Assembly (NCBI GenBank): GCA_050309795.1
Contig: JBNRMW010000022.1
Location: 1 to 60,656 of the forward strand
Direction of reading: 5' to 3'
Source of the DNA: JBNRMW01 sp050309795
GTDB lineage: Bacteria > Bacillota_I > Bacilli_A > Erysipelotrichales > Erysipelotrichaceae
DNA length: 60,656 nucleotides
The stretch's first letter is position 1. Every line of letters starts with the position of its first letter. Under the pieces are notes generated by a model that did no database searches, had not been told where the DNA came from, and saw nothing but the letters and a program-made list of their open reading frames with translations. Shown here one piece after another: positions 8,851 through 18,091 of the stretch. Both the position numbers and the translations under genes were made by a program.

Positions 8851-8872
8851 ATACCCCCCATAGTGGGCATAT
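8851..8872. promoter_or_regulatory. GC-tract palindrome resembling a CsoR/FrmR-type operator
   Basis: ATACCCCCCATAG followed by TGGGCATAT is an imperfect palindrome with a C-run and G-run flanked by AT-rich ends, the general layout of CsoR/FrmR-family operators. It sits about 70 nt upstream of the FMN reductase gene and 60 nt upstream of argS. Confidence 0.3.
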
Positions 8873-8940
8873 TAGTTTCTTGAAAAAGTCTATTGAATTA
8901 TCATTTAGTTGTCAATAAAAAAAGAAAGTGAGAACGACAG

Positions 8941-9483
8941 ATGAAAAAAATTGGATTTTTTGTAGGAAGTTTACGTAAAGACTCTTATACGCTAAAAGTA
9001 GCTAAAAAGCTTAACGAATTATTACCAGAAGGATTTGAAGGAGAACTCGTAGAAATAAAAGACCTACCCCACTATAACGAAGATTTAGAAGACAATGTCC
9101 CAGAAACTTGGGTCGATTTCCGTCGTAAAGTTCAAGGCTTTGATGGATTCTTTTTCTTAACACCTGAATATAACCGGACCATCCCAGGCGTCCTTAAAAA
9201 CGCATTAGATGTTGGATCCCGTCCATATGGTTCCTCGGTATGGGGTAAAAAACCAGCCGCGGTAGTTTCCGTATCTCCAGGTGCTATTGGTGGCTTTGGT
9301 GCCAACCATCACCTCCGTCAAGCATTAGTCTTCTTGGATGTCCCAGTGATGGCTCAACCGGAAGCTTATATCGGCGGGGTTATGCAGACAATTGATGAAA
9401 ACGGGGTCCATGCGGAAAGTTTGCTAGGATTCTTACAAGTCATCGTTGATGCTTATGTTGAATTCTTCGGTCACTTTGCTTAA
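8941..9483 (+). CDS. NADPH-dependent FMN reductase (ChrR/azoreductase type)
   Basis: Flavodoxin-fold oxidoreductase of 180 aa. Residues 8-13 (GSLRKD) form the FMN phosphate loop, and TPEYNRTIPGVLKNALD near residues 78-95 is the family signature. Relatives reduce quinones, azo dyes or chromate at the cost of NAD(P)H; the natural substrate here is unknown. The gene is monocistronic with its own terminator. The only ribosome binding site is weak (GAAAGTGAGAACGACAG). Confidence 0.88.
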   Translation: MKKIGFFVGSLRKDSYTLKVAKKLNELLPEGFEGELVEIKDLPHYNEDLEDNVPETWVDFRRKVQGFDGFFFLTPEYNRTIPGVLKNALDVGSRPYGSSVWGKKPAAVVSVSPGAIGGFGANHHLRQALVFLDVPVMAQPEAYIGGVMQTIDENGVHAESLLGFLQVIVDAYVEFFGHFA

Positions 9484-9492
9484 ATCATAAAC

Positions 9493-9518
9493 AAAACTCG
9501 GATAACTCCGAGTTTTTT
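9493..9518 (+). terminator. Terminator of the FMN reductase gene
   Basis: AAAACTCGG (9493-9501) and CCGAGTTTT (9508-9516) form a 9-bp stem with a 6-nt loop, followed by a T-run. Confidence 0.85.
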
Positions 9519-9521
9519 ATT

Positions 9522-9556
9522 AAAGGGGATAATGAGAAATCACGATCCCTTTTTTC
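9522..9556. terminator. Second terminator between convergent genes
   Basis: AAAGGGGAT and ATCCCTTTTTT form a stem with one bulge, about 10 nt after the first terminator. It probably also stops minus-strand transcription from the MalK-type gene. Confidence 0.55.
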
Positions 9557-9621
9557 ATCCTTCATCTCTAGTCAATCTGATCGCTGGAAGAGATTCAGAA
9601 GTTTTATTTTTTATTTTACGT

Positions 9622-10716
9622 TTATTTATTAATGACGTCTTGTGTTTCTGGATCAAAGAAATGAAGTTTATTAATATCCATCGAAAGTTTTAAGGTCTCA
9701 TGGGCTTTAACATCGTTTCGTGCGGACACTTTAGCCAATAATGGTTGATCTGCTAAGGTACCATGCAAAATAAATTCATGCCCTAAGAGTTCTGCAACCT
9801 CCACATAAAACTCAAACGGTGAATCAGGGAATGCTTCTTCGACAATAATTTCAGTATGAAGGTCTTCTGGGCGAATCCCAAGAACAACCTCTTTACCGTT
9901 GTATGGCCGCAATTCTTCCAAATACATGCCCGGTAAAGCAATCGTCCGATCGCCAAGAACAAACTGGTCCTCTTGTACTTTACCCGTAATGAAATTCATT
10001 GCTGGAGAACCAATAAAGTTCGCAACAAACATATTCGTTGGTTTGTTATAAATATCTTTCGGCGTTCCGACTTGTTGAATATAACCATCTTTCATAACGA
10101 CAATCCGATCAGCCATCGTCATGGCTTCAGTTTGGTCATGGGTGACGTAAATAGTTGTAGATTCTAACCGTTCGTGTAGTTTAATAATTTCCGAACGCAT
10201 CGTGACCCGAAGTTTTGCATCTAAGTTTGATAACGGTTCATCCATTAAAAACACTTGGGCATTTCGGACAATGGCTCGCCCTAAAGCAACCCGTTGACGT
10301 TGACCACCAGATAATGCGGCTGGTTTACGATCTAGATATTGGTCAATTTCTAAAATTTTAGCAGCATCGCGAACTCGAGATTCAATTTCTGCTTTTGGCA
10401 TTTTACGAAGCTTTAAACCGAAAGCCATATTGTCGTATACCGTCATATGCGGATAAAGGGCATACGATTGGAAGACCATCGCAATGTCCCGATCTTTTGG
10501 AGCAACATCATTAACGATGCGCTCGTTAATGGAAATCGTTCCACTAGTAATTTCCTCTAAACCAGCAATCATCCGCAGGGTGGTGGATTTACCACATCCA
10601 GATGGACCGACAAACACAATGAATTCACGGTCGTGGATATCCAAGTTAAAATCAAACACTGCTTGGACATTATTGTCATAGATTTTATTGACATTCGTTA
10701 AATTTAAATTTGCCAT
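9622..10716 (-). CDS. malK: Sugar ABC transporter ATPase, MalK/MsmX/UgpC type
   Basis: Energises the MalFG permease. The 364 residues hold a nucleotide-binding domain (Walker A GPSGCGKST, near 38; signature LSGGQRQRV near 136; Walker B VFLMDEP) and a C-terminal MOP/TOBE regulatory domain with the GIRPEDLH motif near residue 285. It is separated from the permease genes by the amylase and glucosidase genes but shares their strand. In Firmicutes one such ATPase often serves several sugar importers, so it may not be dedicated to maltodextrins. Confidence 0.93.
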   Translation of the reverse strand: MANLNLTNVNKIYDNNVQAVFDFNLDIHDREFIVFVGPSGCGKSTTLRMIAGLEEITSGTISINERIVNDVAPKDRDIAMVFQSYALYPHMTVYDNMAFGLKLRKMPKAEIESRVRDAAKILEIDQYLDRKPAALSGGQRQRVALGRAIVRNAQVFLMDEPLSNLDAKLRVTMRSEIIKLHERLESTTIYVTHDQTEAMTMADRIVVMKDGYIQQVGTPKDIYNKPTNMFVANFIGSPAMNFITGKVQEDQFVLGDRTIALPGMYLEELRPYNGKEVVLGIRPEDLHTEIIVEEAFPDSPFEFYVEVAELLGHEFILHGTLADQPLLAKVSARNDVKAHETLKLSMDINKLHFFDPETQDVINK

Positions 10717-10778
10717 ATTTATACCTCACATTATCATTATAAAACAAAGCTATCGCCTTAATTGTGCTCATAGCATAT

Positions 10779-11333
10779 TTAAGGAACGCCATACAACACC
10801 GTAACCAATATCCGCAAAAAAAGTTGGTACGATGAGTGGCGAAGATCCATTCCAGTTAAATGAATAAATTCATTGATTTTTTGATTCACCGTGTTCCGAT
10901 GTAAATATAACTGGCTACCACAAGCTTTCAATGACCCATGATGGCGGCAATAACAAACCACCACATCCATTAAATGTCCAGGTAGCGAGGCGTAAAAACG
11001 TTGGGCTTTAACTAATAATTCCTCATCCCTCAATGTTAGACCGACCAAAAAACCGTCCGCCAAATTATAAACTTTCCGCGGGGATGTTTGATGAAGTATA
11101 TTCAACAAATAGAGACTAAAATCATCCGCTCGATAGGTTGTTAAAACCGTAAGCGCGTTGATTCCTTCCTGAATAATGGCGCGAAACAGTGATAAAATCT
11201 CAGCCTTCTGGTCATCGGTTAACTCCACTGCCATGACATTGGCCGATACCCAAGACCATTGATCTGGAGTTACATAGTCACGTAACAAACTCAACTCTTT
11301 TAATTGAGTGGGGGTGATACGAACTAAAATCAC
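10779..11333 (-). CDS. PucR/CdaR-type regulator with C-terminal HTH
   Basis: A 184-aa protein ending in the PucR C-terminal helix-turn-helix (GSLKACGSQLYLHRNTVNQKI, given here by its ends, near residues 133-153), which binds DNA. The N-terminal part has no GGDEF-like or purine-catabolism domain that I recognise, so the protein is short for the family. Its start overlaps the stop of the amylase gene by 4 nt. That position within the maltodextrin cluster suggests it controls the cluster; this is inference. Confidence 0.8.
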   Translation of the reverse strand: MILVRITPTQLKELSLLRDYVTPDQWSWVSANVMAVELTDDQKAEILSLFRAIIQEGINALTVLTTYRADDFSLYLLNILHQTSPRKVYNLADGFLVGLTLRDEELLVKAQRFYASLPGHLMDVVVCYCRHHGSLKACGSQLYLHRNTVNQKINEFIHLTGMDLRHSSYQLFLRILVTVLYGVP

Positions 11334-12919
11334 TGGTCAATGACCTCAATGATGATCGATTCATATGGTTCTATGACCACTTGTTCATTGAAAAAACTAC
11401 CCGCCTTGGTTTGAAAGACGACACGACCTTCATGATTGAAATCAAAAACAAAGCGCTGATTCGAAAAGTTATGCAAAGCGACCATTCGTTGATTTTCTGA
11501 AGTTCGTTCATATGCTAAGACATTTGACGACACATTCAGAAAACTCATTTCACCCTTTAATAATGCTTCATTTTCTTGTCTTAAATGAATCAGCGACCGG
11601 TAGTGATGATATAGCGAATTTGAATCTTGTTGCTGAGCTTGGACATCGGCGGTATTGGCGTTGAACTTTATCGGTTCCCACAGCGGTGTCGTGACCCGTG
11701 AGCCTTCACCCCATAAAAAGGGTTCACGAATTTGTTCATCCGGTTTATTGCCCAAATAGCCCAATTCTTCTCCATAGTAAATATAAGGATTCCCCGGGAT
11801 TGTTAGTAAAATACTTGAGGCTAAGTTCATTTTATTTCGATCATTACCAAAGACCGTCATCACTCGTGGTTGATCGTGATTGGATAAAAAAATCGCATCT
11901 AAGAAATTTGGATTGCGTTCTTTCATTGCCCGCTGATGGTTTAAAATACTCGTTAATATTTCTAAGGGTTGCTCTCGGTTGATCCCTTCTAATACTTTGG
12001 TCGCAAAATCAAAATTAAAGAGACCATCAAAACCACTACTATAAGCTTGGAGCGTTTTCGTATCCGACCAGATTTCCGCAACCACATACGCCTCGGGGTT
12101 GATGGACTTCACATAGTCCTTCATCTCCAGCCAGAATTGTTGATTGCGTTGCATCGTTGGGGTTCGAATTTCCGCTTCGGCAGAATCATATAAATGGTAT
12201 GCTGCATCATAGCGGAATCCATCAACGCCTAAGTCTAGCCAATATTTAAGAATTTTACGGAATTCAATACGAAGTTCTACACTATCAGCATTAAACTCTG
12301 GCATTTCCGACCAAAACGCCGCATAGTACCAAATCCCTTTGTTTTCTAGATGATACCAACCTTCCCGATTTGGATACAAGTCTGGCGTAAAATCTTCTTC
12401 TTTAACAATTCGATAATAATCAACATACGGTTCTTCACCATTAATGGCTTTTTGAAACCACGGATGACTCGACGACGAATGGTTTAAGACCATGTCCATA
12501 ATGACCACCATCTCTCGCTCATGCGCTTGTTCAATAAGTTCAACAAAATCATCGATGGTCCCGAGTTCTGGGTCTACGGCTAAATAATCGGTGACATCAT
12601 AGCGATGATAGGTTGGGGAAGGATGGATGGGATTAAGCCAAATACCTTTAATACCCAAATTATCTAAATAATCTAAACTCAGGGTGATGCCTTCGATATC
12701 CCCCCGGTTATCCCCGTTACTATCCGCAAAACTTTTGGGAAAAATATTATAAAAGACTTGACCTTCGAGTTTGTCCACGCGTGTATTTATTAATTTCTCT
12801 TCAAGCTCATCGACTGAGAGAGATTCATACGTTTCTGGATCAACGGTCAGTACTTCATCCGGTGCACAACCGGTGATGATTAATAAAACAATCAATACAC
12901 TAAGAATTCTTTTCATCAT
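11330..12919 (-). CDS. Extracellular GH13 alpha-amylase lipoprotein
   Basis: A signal peptide with lipobox ITGC anchors the enzyme to the outer face of the membrane, where it would cut starch or glycogen into transportable maltodextrins. Motifs in order: VFYNIFPKSFADSNGDNRGD (calcium-loop region), MDMVLNH (region I), the nucleophile Asp in VDGFRYDAAYHL (region II), the acid Glu in VVAEIW (region III) and LSNHDQPRVM (region IV). At 529 aa it resembles membrane-bound amylases of Thermotoga AmyA type. Its start overlaps the end of the upstream glucosidase gene by 20 nt. Confidence 0.88.
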   Translation of the reverse strand: MMKRILSVLIVLLIITGCAPDEVLTVDPETYESLSVDELEEKLINTRVDKLEGQVFYNIFPKSFADSNGDNRGDIEGITLSLDYLDNLGIKGIWLNPIHPSPTYHRYDVTDYLAVDPELGTIDDFVELIEQAHEREMVVIMDMVLNHSSSSHPWFQKAINGEEPYVDYYRIVKEEDFTPDLYPNREGWYHLENKGIWYYAAFWSEMPEFNADSVELRIEFRKILKYWLDLGVDGFRYDAAYHLYDSAEAEIRTPTMQRNQQFWLEMKDYVKSINPEAYVVAEIWSDTKTLQAYSSGFDGLFNFDFATKVLEGINREQPLEILTSILNHQRAMKERNPNFLDAIFLSNHDQPRVMTVFGNDRNKMNLASSILLTIPGNPYIYYGEELGYLGNKPDEQIREPFLWGEGSRVTTPLWEPIKFNANTADVQAQQQDSNSLYHHYRSLIHLRQENEALLKGEMSFLNVSSNVLAYERTSENQRMVALHNFSNQRFVFDFNHEGRVVFQTKAGSFFNEQVVIEPYESIIIEVIDQ

Positions 12920-14597
12920 ATTCCCTCCAAATTAGACGCCCTTCATACGGTTGAAGACCCTTGTTGTCAGACGTCTCATAGTTACTTAGTAGAACCTTTC
13001 CCTTCATTATTGGATATTTAACATAATGATCACGGAAATTGGCTAGGGTTATTATCTCATGATTTTCATAACGGCGCACAAAGACAAAGATATCGGGATG
13101 TTGATGATCCAAAACATCAAAATCGCCGTGCGTTAAGATTTTTGAATAAGCACTCTCTAATCGCAACTGAATCATTTCACGATACATCGACCAAATCGAC
13201 TGATGGTCGTTCATTTGATCTTCAGCATTAATCCATTTATAGTTGTCGTTCATTTTTAAATATGGTTCGCTGGTGCTAAAGCCCCCATATTTTGTATTAG
13301 ACCATTGGAATGGTAAATGACCATTATCTCGACCCGCATACCTTAAGTGGGTCATTATTTGTTCACTCGTATATTTATCTTTATGATCACGAATGAAATT
13401 ACGAGAACTGGCGTCTTTGAAATCTTCTAAGGATTGATAATCCACATTCGTCATACCAATTTCTTCACCATTGTAAATAAAAATCATACCCGGTAAAGAC
13501 AGTAGAACCATTGCCAGTAAACGGCCAGAAACATTATGGAAGTCCACATTTCCATATTGACTCAACGCCCGTGGATGATCGTGGTTGGTCCAGTACATAG
13601 GAAAAGCAATCCCCGCTTCCATCGATCCCTTTAACCAATACACCAAACGTTTACGAAGTTCTTGGACATCTACCTTTATTTTCTCGGGTTCCAAAATGGT
13701 TCGATTCTCCAAACCATTACACCACACCGTGTCAAAATTAAAGACCATATCAATGGCAGGTCGCGCTTTGTTGACGTATTTTAAAGCGTCTGGTAATTTG
13801 GCCCCACCACCAACTTCGCCAATCGTCAACACATTATAATGTTGAAAAACCTCGTTATAGAGTTCATGTAAATAGTCATATAAGACCTCTCGATTTGAAA
13901 ATTTTGACCAGTCATATGCGAGTTCCCACGGACCCGCTAACGAACTATTCTCAAAGCTTAAGTCTCTTCCTAAATGGGCAATCGCATCCATGCGGAAACC
14001 ATCAACCCCTAAATCGAGCCAAAAGCGAGCAACCGCTGCCATTTCTTTTCGTAACGGTTCATAGTCCCAATTAATGTCAGGCATTTTATCGGAAAAGATC
14101 TTCATATAATACTCCCCCGTTTCAGGACTATAATTCCAGGCTGGTCCACCAAAAAAGGCGCCCCAGTTATTTGGAGGTACTTGTTGACCAGAAGGACTCG
14201 TTCGACCTGGAGCCCATAGGTAATAAGATCGCTTTGGATTATCTAAACTCGATTTAGACTCGATAAACCATGGATGTTCATCGGACGTTTGATTCATTAC
14301 ATAATCTAAAAGCACTTTAATGCCTAAGTCATGCGCTTTTTGGATTAATTCTTTGGCTTCGTCCAGTGTCCCTAAACTAGGATCCACCGCCATGAAATCG
14401 GAAATATCATAACCATTATCATCCAAAGGAGAAGGATAAAAAGGGGTAATCCAAATCGCATTAATTCCTAACGCTTTCAAATAGTCTAATTTTTCAATAA
14501 TACCTCGTAGGTCGCCCACCCCATCGCCGTCGCTATCGTAGAAAGAACGGATATAGATTTGGTACGCAACCGAAGTTTTCCACCAGTCTTTTTGCAT
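12900..14597 (-). CDS. GH13 alpha-glucosidase / oligo-1,6-glucosidase type
   Basis: Cytoplasmic exo-acting glucosidase of 565 aa for imported maltodextrins or isomalto-oligosaccharides. It begins with WWKTSVAYQIYIRSFYDSDG. Region I is DYVMNQTSDEH, region II GFRMDAIAHLG, region III LTIGEVGG, region IV WTNHDHPRA, and region V reads MPDIN. In related glucosidases a Val after the catalytic Asp goes with alpha-1,6 activity, while Ala or Thr goes with alpha-1,4. Ala here therefore favours alpha-1,4 activity, but that is inference. It follows malE after a strong intercistronic hairpin. Confidence 0.85.
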   Translation of the reverse strand: MQKDWWKTSVAYQIYIRSFYDSDGDGVGDLRGIIEKLDYLKALGINAIWITPFYPSPLDDNGYDISDFMAVDPSLGTLDEAKELIQKAHDLGIKVLLDYVMNQTSDEHPWFIESKSSLDNPKRSYYLWAPGRTSPSGQQVPPNNWGAFFGGPAWNYSPETGEYYMKIFSDKMPDINWDYEPLRKEMAAVARFWLDLGVDGFRMDAIAHLGRDLSFENSSLAGPWELAYDWSKFSNREVLYDYLHELYNEVFQHYNVLTIGEVGGGAKLPDALKYVNKARPAIDMVFNFDTVWCNGLENRTILEPEKIKVDVQELRKRLVYWLKGSMEAGIAFPMYWTNHDHPRALSQYGNVDFHNVSGRLLAMVLLSLPGMIFIYNGEEIGMTNVDYQSLEDFKDASSRNFIRDHKDKYTSEQIMTHLRYAGRDNGHLPFQWSNTKYGGFSTSEPYLKMNDNYKWINAEDQMNDHQSIWSMYREMIQLRLESAYSKILTHGDFDVLDHQHPDIFVFVRRYENHEIITLANFRDHYVKYPIMKGKVLLSNYETSDNKGLQPYEGRLIWREYDEKNS

Positions 14598-14614
14598 ATG
14601 GTCTCCTTAGAAAG

Positions 14615-14639
14615 AAAGAGCACCGCAAGGGTGCTCTTT
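14615..14639 (-). terminator. Intercistronic hairpin after malE
   Basis: AAAGAGCACC and GGTGCTCTTT form a perfect 10-bp stem with a 5-nt loop between malE and the glucosidase gene. It could end most transcripts after malE or protect the malE 3' end, which would give the binding protein in excess. Confidence 0.7.
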
Positions 14640-14669
14640 AAAGATATTGCAGTCGCTATTCCTTATTTT

Positions 14670-16160
14670 TTATTGTTCAGCTGCGATTGCCGCATTGGTT
14701 ACTTCAATCAACTGAGCAATAGCATCATCAACAGATAATTCGCCGTCCCAAATTGCTTTCTCATAGTCACTAATGTGTTCATAAAAGACTGCGTCCATTC
14801 CTTTTTTACCGGAAGGTAGGGTTAATCCAGGTTCAGTAGCTGTATATTGCATACCATCCATGAATTGTTTTTGAACAGAATCTTCTGCTAAATTAGGCGC
14901 AACTTCAGCACCAGCAACTAGAGCTGGAGCATAGGTAGAGTTATCAACCATTGCTTGGAATCCTTCTTTAGAATAAACTAAACGAAGAAGTTCGTGAGCA
15001 GCGGAACGATAATCTGTGTAAGAGTTAATAATATAGCCCTTAGTTTTAGCAAAGGTTGCTTGGTTCAAGCCTTTCCAAGTTGGAAGGTTTGAAATAGAAT
15101 ACGTGTTTCCAGTGGCTTTCGCATCACCAGCAACATCTTGCCAAGTTCCGACTAAACCAAATGGAGATAAGTTAACGCCATTAATGACGTCATCCCAACG
15201 CCAAGTCATCGCGGCAGCAGGTGTGACTTCACCGGATTGTTCAACAGAAATTTTAGCTTCTTTAGCCGCTAACATGAATTCAAATCCTTCTTTGAATTTA
15301 GGATCATCGTATCCAGGTTGTGAAGCATCACCAGAAGCATAAAGTCTCCAACCAGCCGACGATAAGTGGTGGTAGTCTGACCATTGGTTATCTAAAGTCA
15401 TTGGGAAGACGACGTTGACTTGTTGGTCAACATATTCATCCGTAAATTGAGTAACTTCTTCCCCATCCTCGTTTGTTACGACTTCGGTTTGACGTACTTT
15501 GTAGACTGGACGATCTTCTGCCCATTCTTTGGCTAAATCAAAGATTTTTTCCCAAGTGTCGAAAGCATCGACGAGGCCATCACCATTGGCATCGGTCACA
15601 TCATAACCTAATGCTTCAAGCATGGTGATGTTGGTGACAAATGTCATACCATCTAAGGCAGCTGGTGCATAAATCAATGTGTTGGTTGGGTTTCCAGCAT
15701 CAATGCCTTGTTCGGAACCATTTGCACGAACGATGTCTGCTAAATGGCTATCGAACGCAAGCATGTGTGCTTCATTACGTGGAACTTCACCATCAATAAC
15801 TAAAATTACATCTGGTAGCTCCCCTTGAGATTCACCGATCTTGTCGGCGGTGTCTTGAGAACCCATGTTCTCAAACGTGACTTTACCAGCATGCTCAGGA
15901 TGTGTCTTATCCCAAAGAGCAACAATAGCTTCTCCAAAAGCATCGTTATCTACAGCAAAGCGCAGTTGAGCGTCAGATTCAATTTCATACTGACCTTTTT
16001 CTTCATTCCAGACAACGGTTTCCCCATCAAGGTTAACACCTGGCTCAGGTGTTTCTCCCGTTTCTACTGGTGTTTCTTCAGCTGGCGGCGGTGTTGTTCC
16101 ACAAGAAATCAACAAAGCAGCAACTAAAGCAATCATTAATAGTTGTAGTAATCTTTTCAT
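14670..16160 (-). CDS. malE: Maltodextrin-binding lipoprotein (MalE-like)
   Basis: Receptor of the maltodextrin importer, anchored outside by the lipobox LISC. The 496 residues are longer than typical MalE (about 400-430). A linker rich in Pro, Glu and Thr follows the cysteine. Near residues 190-201 DANGDGLVDAFD fits the calcium-binding pattern DxNxDGxxDxxD, which is an unusual insertion. TWRWDDV and a C-terminal segment with VDDAIAQL are typical of the family. Its promoter carries a palindrome over the -10 and a cre-like site. Confidence 0.88.
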   Translation of the reverse strand: MKRLLQLLMIALVAALLISCGTTPPPAEETPVETGETPEPGVNLDGETVVWNEEKGQYEIESDAQLRFAVDNDAFGEAIVALWDKTHPEHAGKVTFENMGSQDTADKIGESQGELPDVILVIDGEVPRNEAHMLAFDSHLADIVRANGSEQGIDAGNPTNTLIYAPAALDGMTFVTNITMLEALGYDVTDANGDGLVDAFDTWEKIFDLAKEWAEDRPVYKVRQTEVVTNEDGEEVTQFTDEYVDQQVNVVFPMTLDNQWSDYHHLSSAGWRLYASGDASQPGYDDPKFKEGFEFMLAAKEAKISVEQSGEVTPAAAMTWRWDDVINGVNLSPFGLVGTWQDVAGDAKATGNTYSISNLPTWKGLNQATFAKTKGYIINSYTDYRSAAHELLRLVYSKEGFQAMVDNSTYAPALVAGAEVAPNLAEDSVQKQFMDGMQYTATEPGLTLPSGKKGMDAVFYEHISDYEKAIWDGELSVDDAIAQLIEVTNAAIAAEQ

Positions 16161-16235
16161 TAAATACTTTTCCTCCTGTATTTAAACTTTCAACAATGAC
16201 TCACAAAAGTTGATTTCGACTGCGTTAAATCAAAA

Positions 16236-16249
16236 TGTAAGCACTTAGA
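16236..16249. promoter_or_regulatory. cre-like site downstream of the malE promoter
   Basis: TGTAAGCACTTAGA matches 12 of 14 positions of the cre consensus TGWAARCGYTWNCW and lies about 7-20 nt after the predicted start of malE transcription. The central CG is CA, so it is a weak candidate. Confidence 0.35.
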
Positions 16250-16255
16250 TGTTGT

Positions 16256-16290
16256 CGGGTTTATTATAACAAACCCGCATGACTCGTCAA
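16256..16290 (-). promoter_or_regulatory. malE promoter with operator palindrome across the -10
   Basis: On the minus strand TTGACG (16285-16290), a 16-nt spacer and TATAAT (16263-16268) form a near-consensus promoter. The arms CGGGTTT and AAACCCG (16256-16277) flank the -10 with an 8-nt centre, so a regulator bound there would block RNA polymerase. Confidence 0.75.
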
Positions 16291-16307
16291 GTCTCTTGAT
16301 AAAAGAA

Positions 16308-17099
16308 TCAATTTGTCGAGCGTTGTAATTTCATAATCTGCCAATAAACCATGACAATCCGTGCCATGTAGGCAACAGGGTAAAACAAGGTCGCAATGGA
16401 CGGATTAAATAAGCCAATAATTGCAGAAATAAGCGCTGGAGCGAACATCGTCATCACAGCGATCGCCAAGGCTTCTTTAAACGATAAATTCAACGTAAAC
16501 TGTCGTCCATTCACAAACCTCAATACGAGAGCAACGATTAAAATATATACTAAATATTGAAAAACATTTAAAGCATAAATCATCGGCACCCGCACCGGCA
16601 ACGCCCCTTTGTGGGCATTCTCTAAGAAGTCTCCTAGAATCAAGGGTGAACTCAAACCTGAGGTTTTCAAATTAGAAAGCGGCCCAACATTAGCCAAATT
16701 GTACATCCCTACAACACTCTGACCATCCACTAGACCAAAAACATAATTTTTGGATAACAGCAGATAGTTGTCTAAGTCATTTAAAGAAGCATCATCGCTC
16801 TCGTTTAAATAAAGAGTATACTCACCTTCTGTAAAGGTCTTCACTTCTTCAAACGAACAGGAAAGCGCATTTTCTTCAATAACACAATCTTGTTCTAAAG
16901 CTTGATCAAATAAAGAAGCCACCGGCTCAAATTTCGACGCGAGCGTATTCGAGCTTAAACGATAACCCTCCGCTATAAAGGGCGTACTAATTAACATGGC
17001 CGACAATAAATAGAGAACAACAATCATCCACCAAGGTTGGTTGCGTTGTTCAACAACGGCCCGATTGGAATATAAAATCTGATGGAAATTTTTAAACAT
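16308..17099 (-). CDS. DUF1189-family membrane protein
   Basis: A 263-aa protein with an N-terminal hydrophobic helix (about 24-42), an extracytoplasmic part of about 130 residues and three or four C-terminal helices. It belongs to DUF1189, a family of unknown function often found beside malFG in Firmicutes. Its ATG shares a base with the malG stop. A role in the importer or its membrane assembly is inferred from position alone. Confidence 0.75.
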   Translation of the reverse strand: MFKNFHQILYSNRAVVEQRNQPWWMIVVLYLLSAMLISTPFIAEGYRLSSNTLASKFEPVASLFDQALEQDCVIEENALSCSFEEVKTFTEGEYTLYLNESDDASLNDLDNYLLLSKNYVFGLVDGQSVVGMYNLANVGPLSNLKTSGLSSPLILGDFLENAHKGALPVRVPMIYALNVFQYLVYILIVALVLRFVNGRQFTLNLSFKEALAIAVMTMFAPALISAIIGLFNPSIATLFYPVAYMARIVMVYWQIMKLQRSTN

Positions 17100-18091
17100 T
17101 ACCCTTTTTCAGCTCCTGCTGTTAATCCATAGACCATATATTTCTGCATGTAAAATTGAACCAACATAATCGGCATCGCTACCAACAAAGCTCCCGCCAT
17201 AAAGCGCAACGGGTTATAGTGCAACGTGTTAAATGGATCTGTCGTTCGATATAGCCACACAGAAACCGTTTGAGAATCTGCTTGTAAGAATACCGACTGA
17301 AGCATATAGTCCATCCAAGGGGCCATGAAGGCATTAATCGCAATGAATCCTAAAATCGGCACAATCAAAGGCAAAATAATTTTAAACAAGGTTTGCATTT
17401 TAGAAGCACCATCTATCTCCGCGGCTTCATCCAACGAACGTGGAATCGATCTCATAAAGCCCCGAACTAAGAACGTGTTATAAGGAATACTACCCACCGA
17501 ATAAATAACAGCTAACATATAGGTATTATTCAACCAACCAAAAGTTCTAAAAATCATAAACAAAGCCAACATCCCCATAAAGGAAGGGAACATCTGCAAG
17601 ACCATCATCCCAAGTAAAATCTGTTTCCGACCTTTAAAACGAAGTCGTGAAAATATAAAGCCCGACATGGTGCTAAAAATTAAAACCAACACCGTATTCA
17701 ATCCCGCTAAACCAATCGTTCTCAAAAACGCCGCTGGATAATCCGCCATCGCTGCCGACTTTACCGTCTTGTACTCAAAGATATATTTAAAATGCTCTAA
17801 GGTAAACAGACGTCGATCCGGAATTATCGGTACCGCATCAATGGTTTTCCCCCGAGTAAAGGCCGCTGAAATCATCCATAAAACTGGGGTCAGCACAATA
17901 AGCACCATAATAATTAGCCACGAATAAGCCAAGATGCCTCGTACCACGCGCCCAACAAATCCCCATTTATTATTCGCTTTCAAATAACCACGAATAAAGA
18001 AGACTGCTAAGACGCCAACCACCACGCCTAAAATTAAAAACACTGGATTAATAGATGAGCCGCCCATAGCCACATAATTTAGAAGTTTCAT
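17099..18091 (-). CDS. malG: Maltodextrin ABC permease MalG
   Basis: Inner-membrane subunit. It has six or seven hydrophobic helices in 330 aa, with one extra N-terminal helix. The EAA coupling loop RSLDEAAEIDGASKMQTLF is near residue 215-233 and contacts the ATPase. It begins directly after malF with no gap, and malF-malG-DUF1189 form one transcription unit. Confidence 0.93.
   Translation of the reverse strand: MKLLNYVAMGGSSINPVFLILGVVVGVLAVFFIRGYLKANNKWGFVGRVVRGILAYSWLIIMVLIVLTPVLWMISAAFTRGKTIDAVPIIPDRRLFTLEHFKYIFEYKTVKSAAMADYPAAFLRTIGLAGLNTVLVLIFSTMSGFIFSRLRFKGRKQILLGMMVLQMFPSFMGMLALFMIFRTFGWLNNTYMLAVIYSVGSIPYNTFLVRGFMRSIPRSLDEAAEIDGASKMQTLFKIILPLIVPILGFIAINAFMAPWMDYMLQSVFLQADSQTVSVWLYRTTDPFNTLHYNPLRFMAGALLVAMPIMLVQFYMQKYMVYGLTAGAEKG

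Noticed and set aside
8794..8940. T-box leader for argS
   Set aside because: The gap is only 147 nt, shared with a divergent gene, and no T-box sequence (TGGNACCGCG type) is present.
15825..16127. 100-aa ORF on the plus strand opposite malE
   Set aside because: Antisense shadow; malE has a full set of family features in the other strand.
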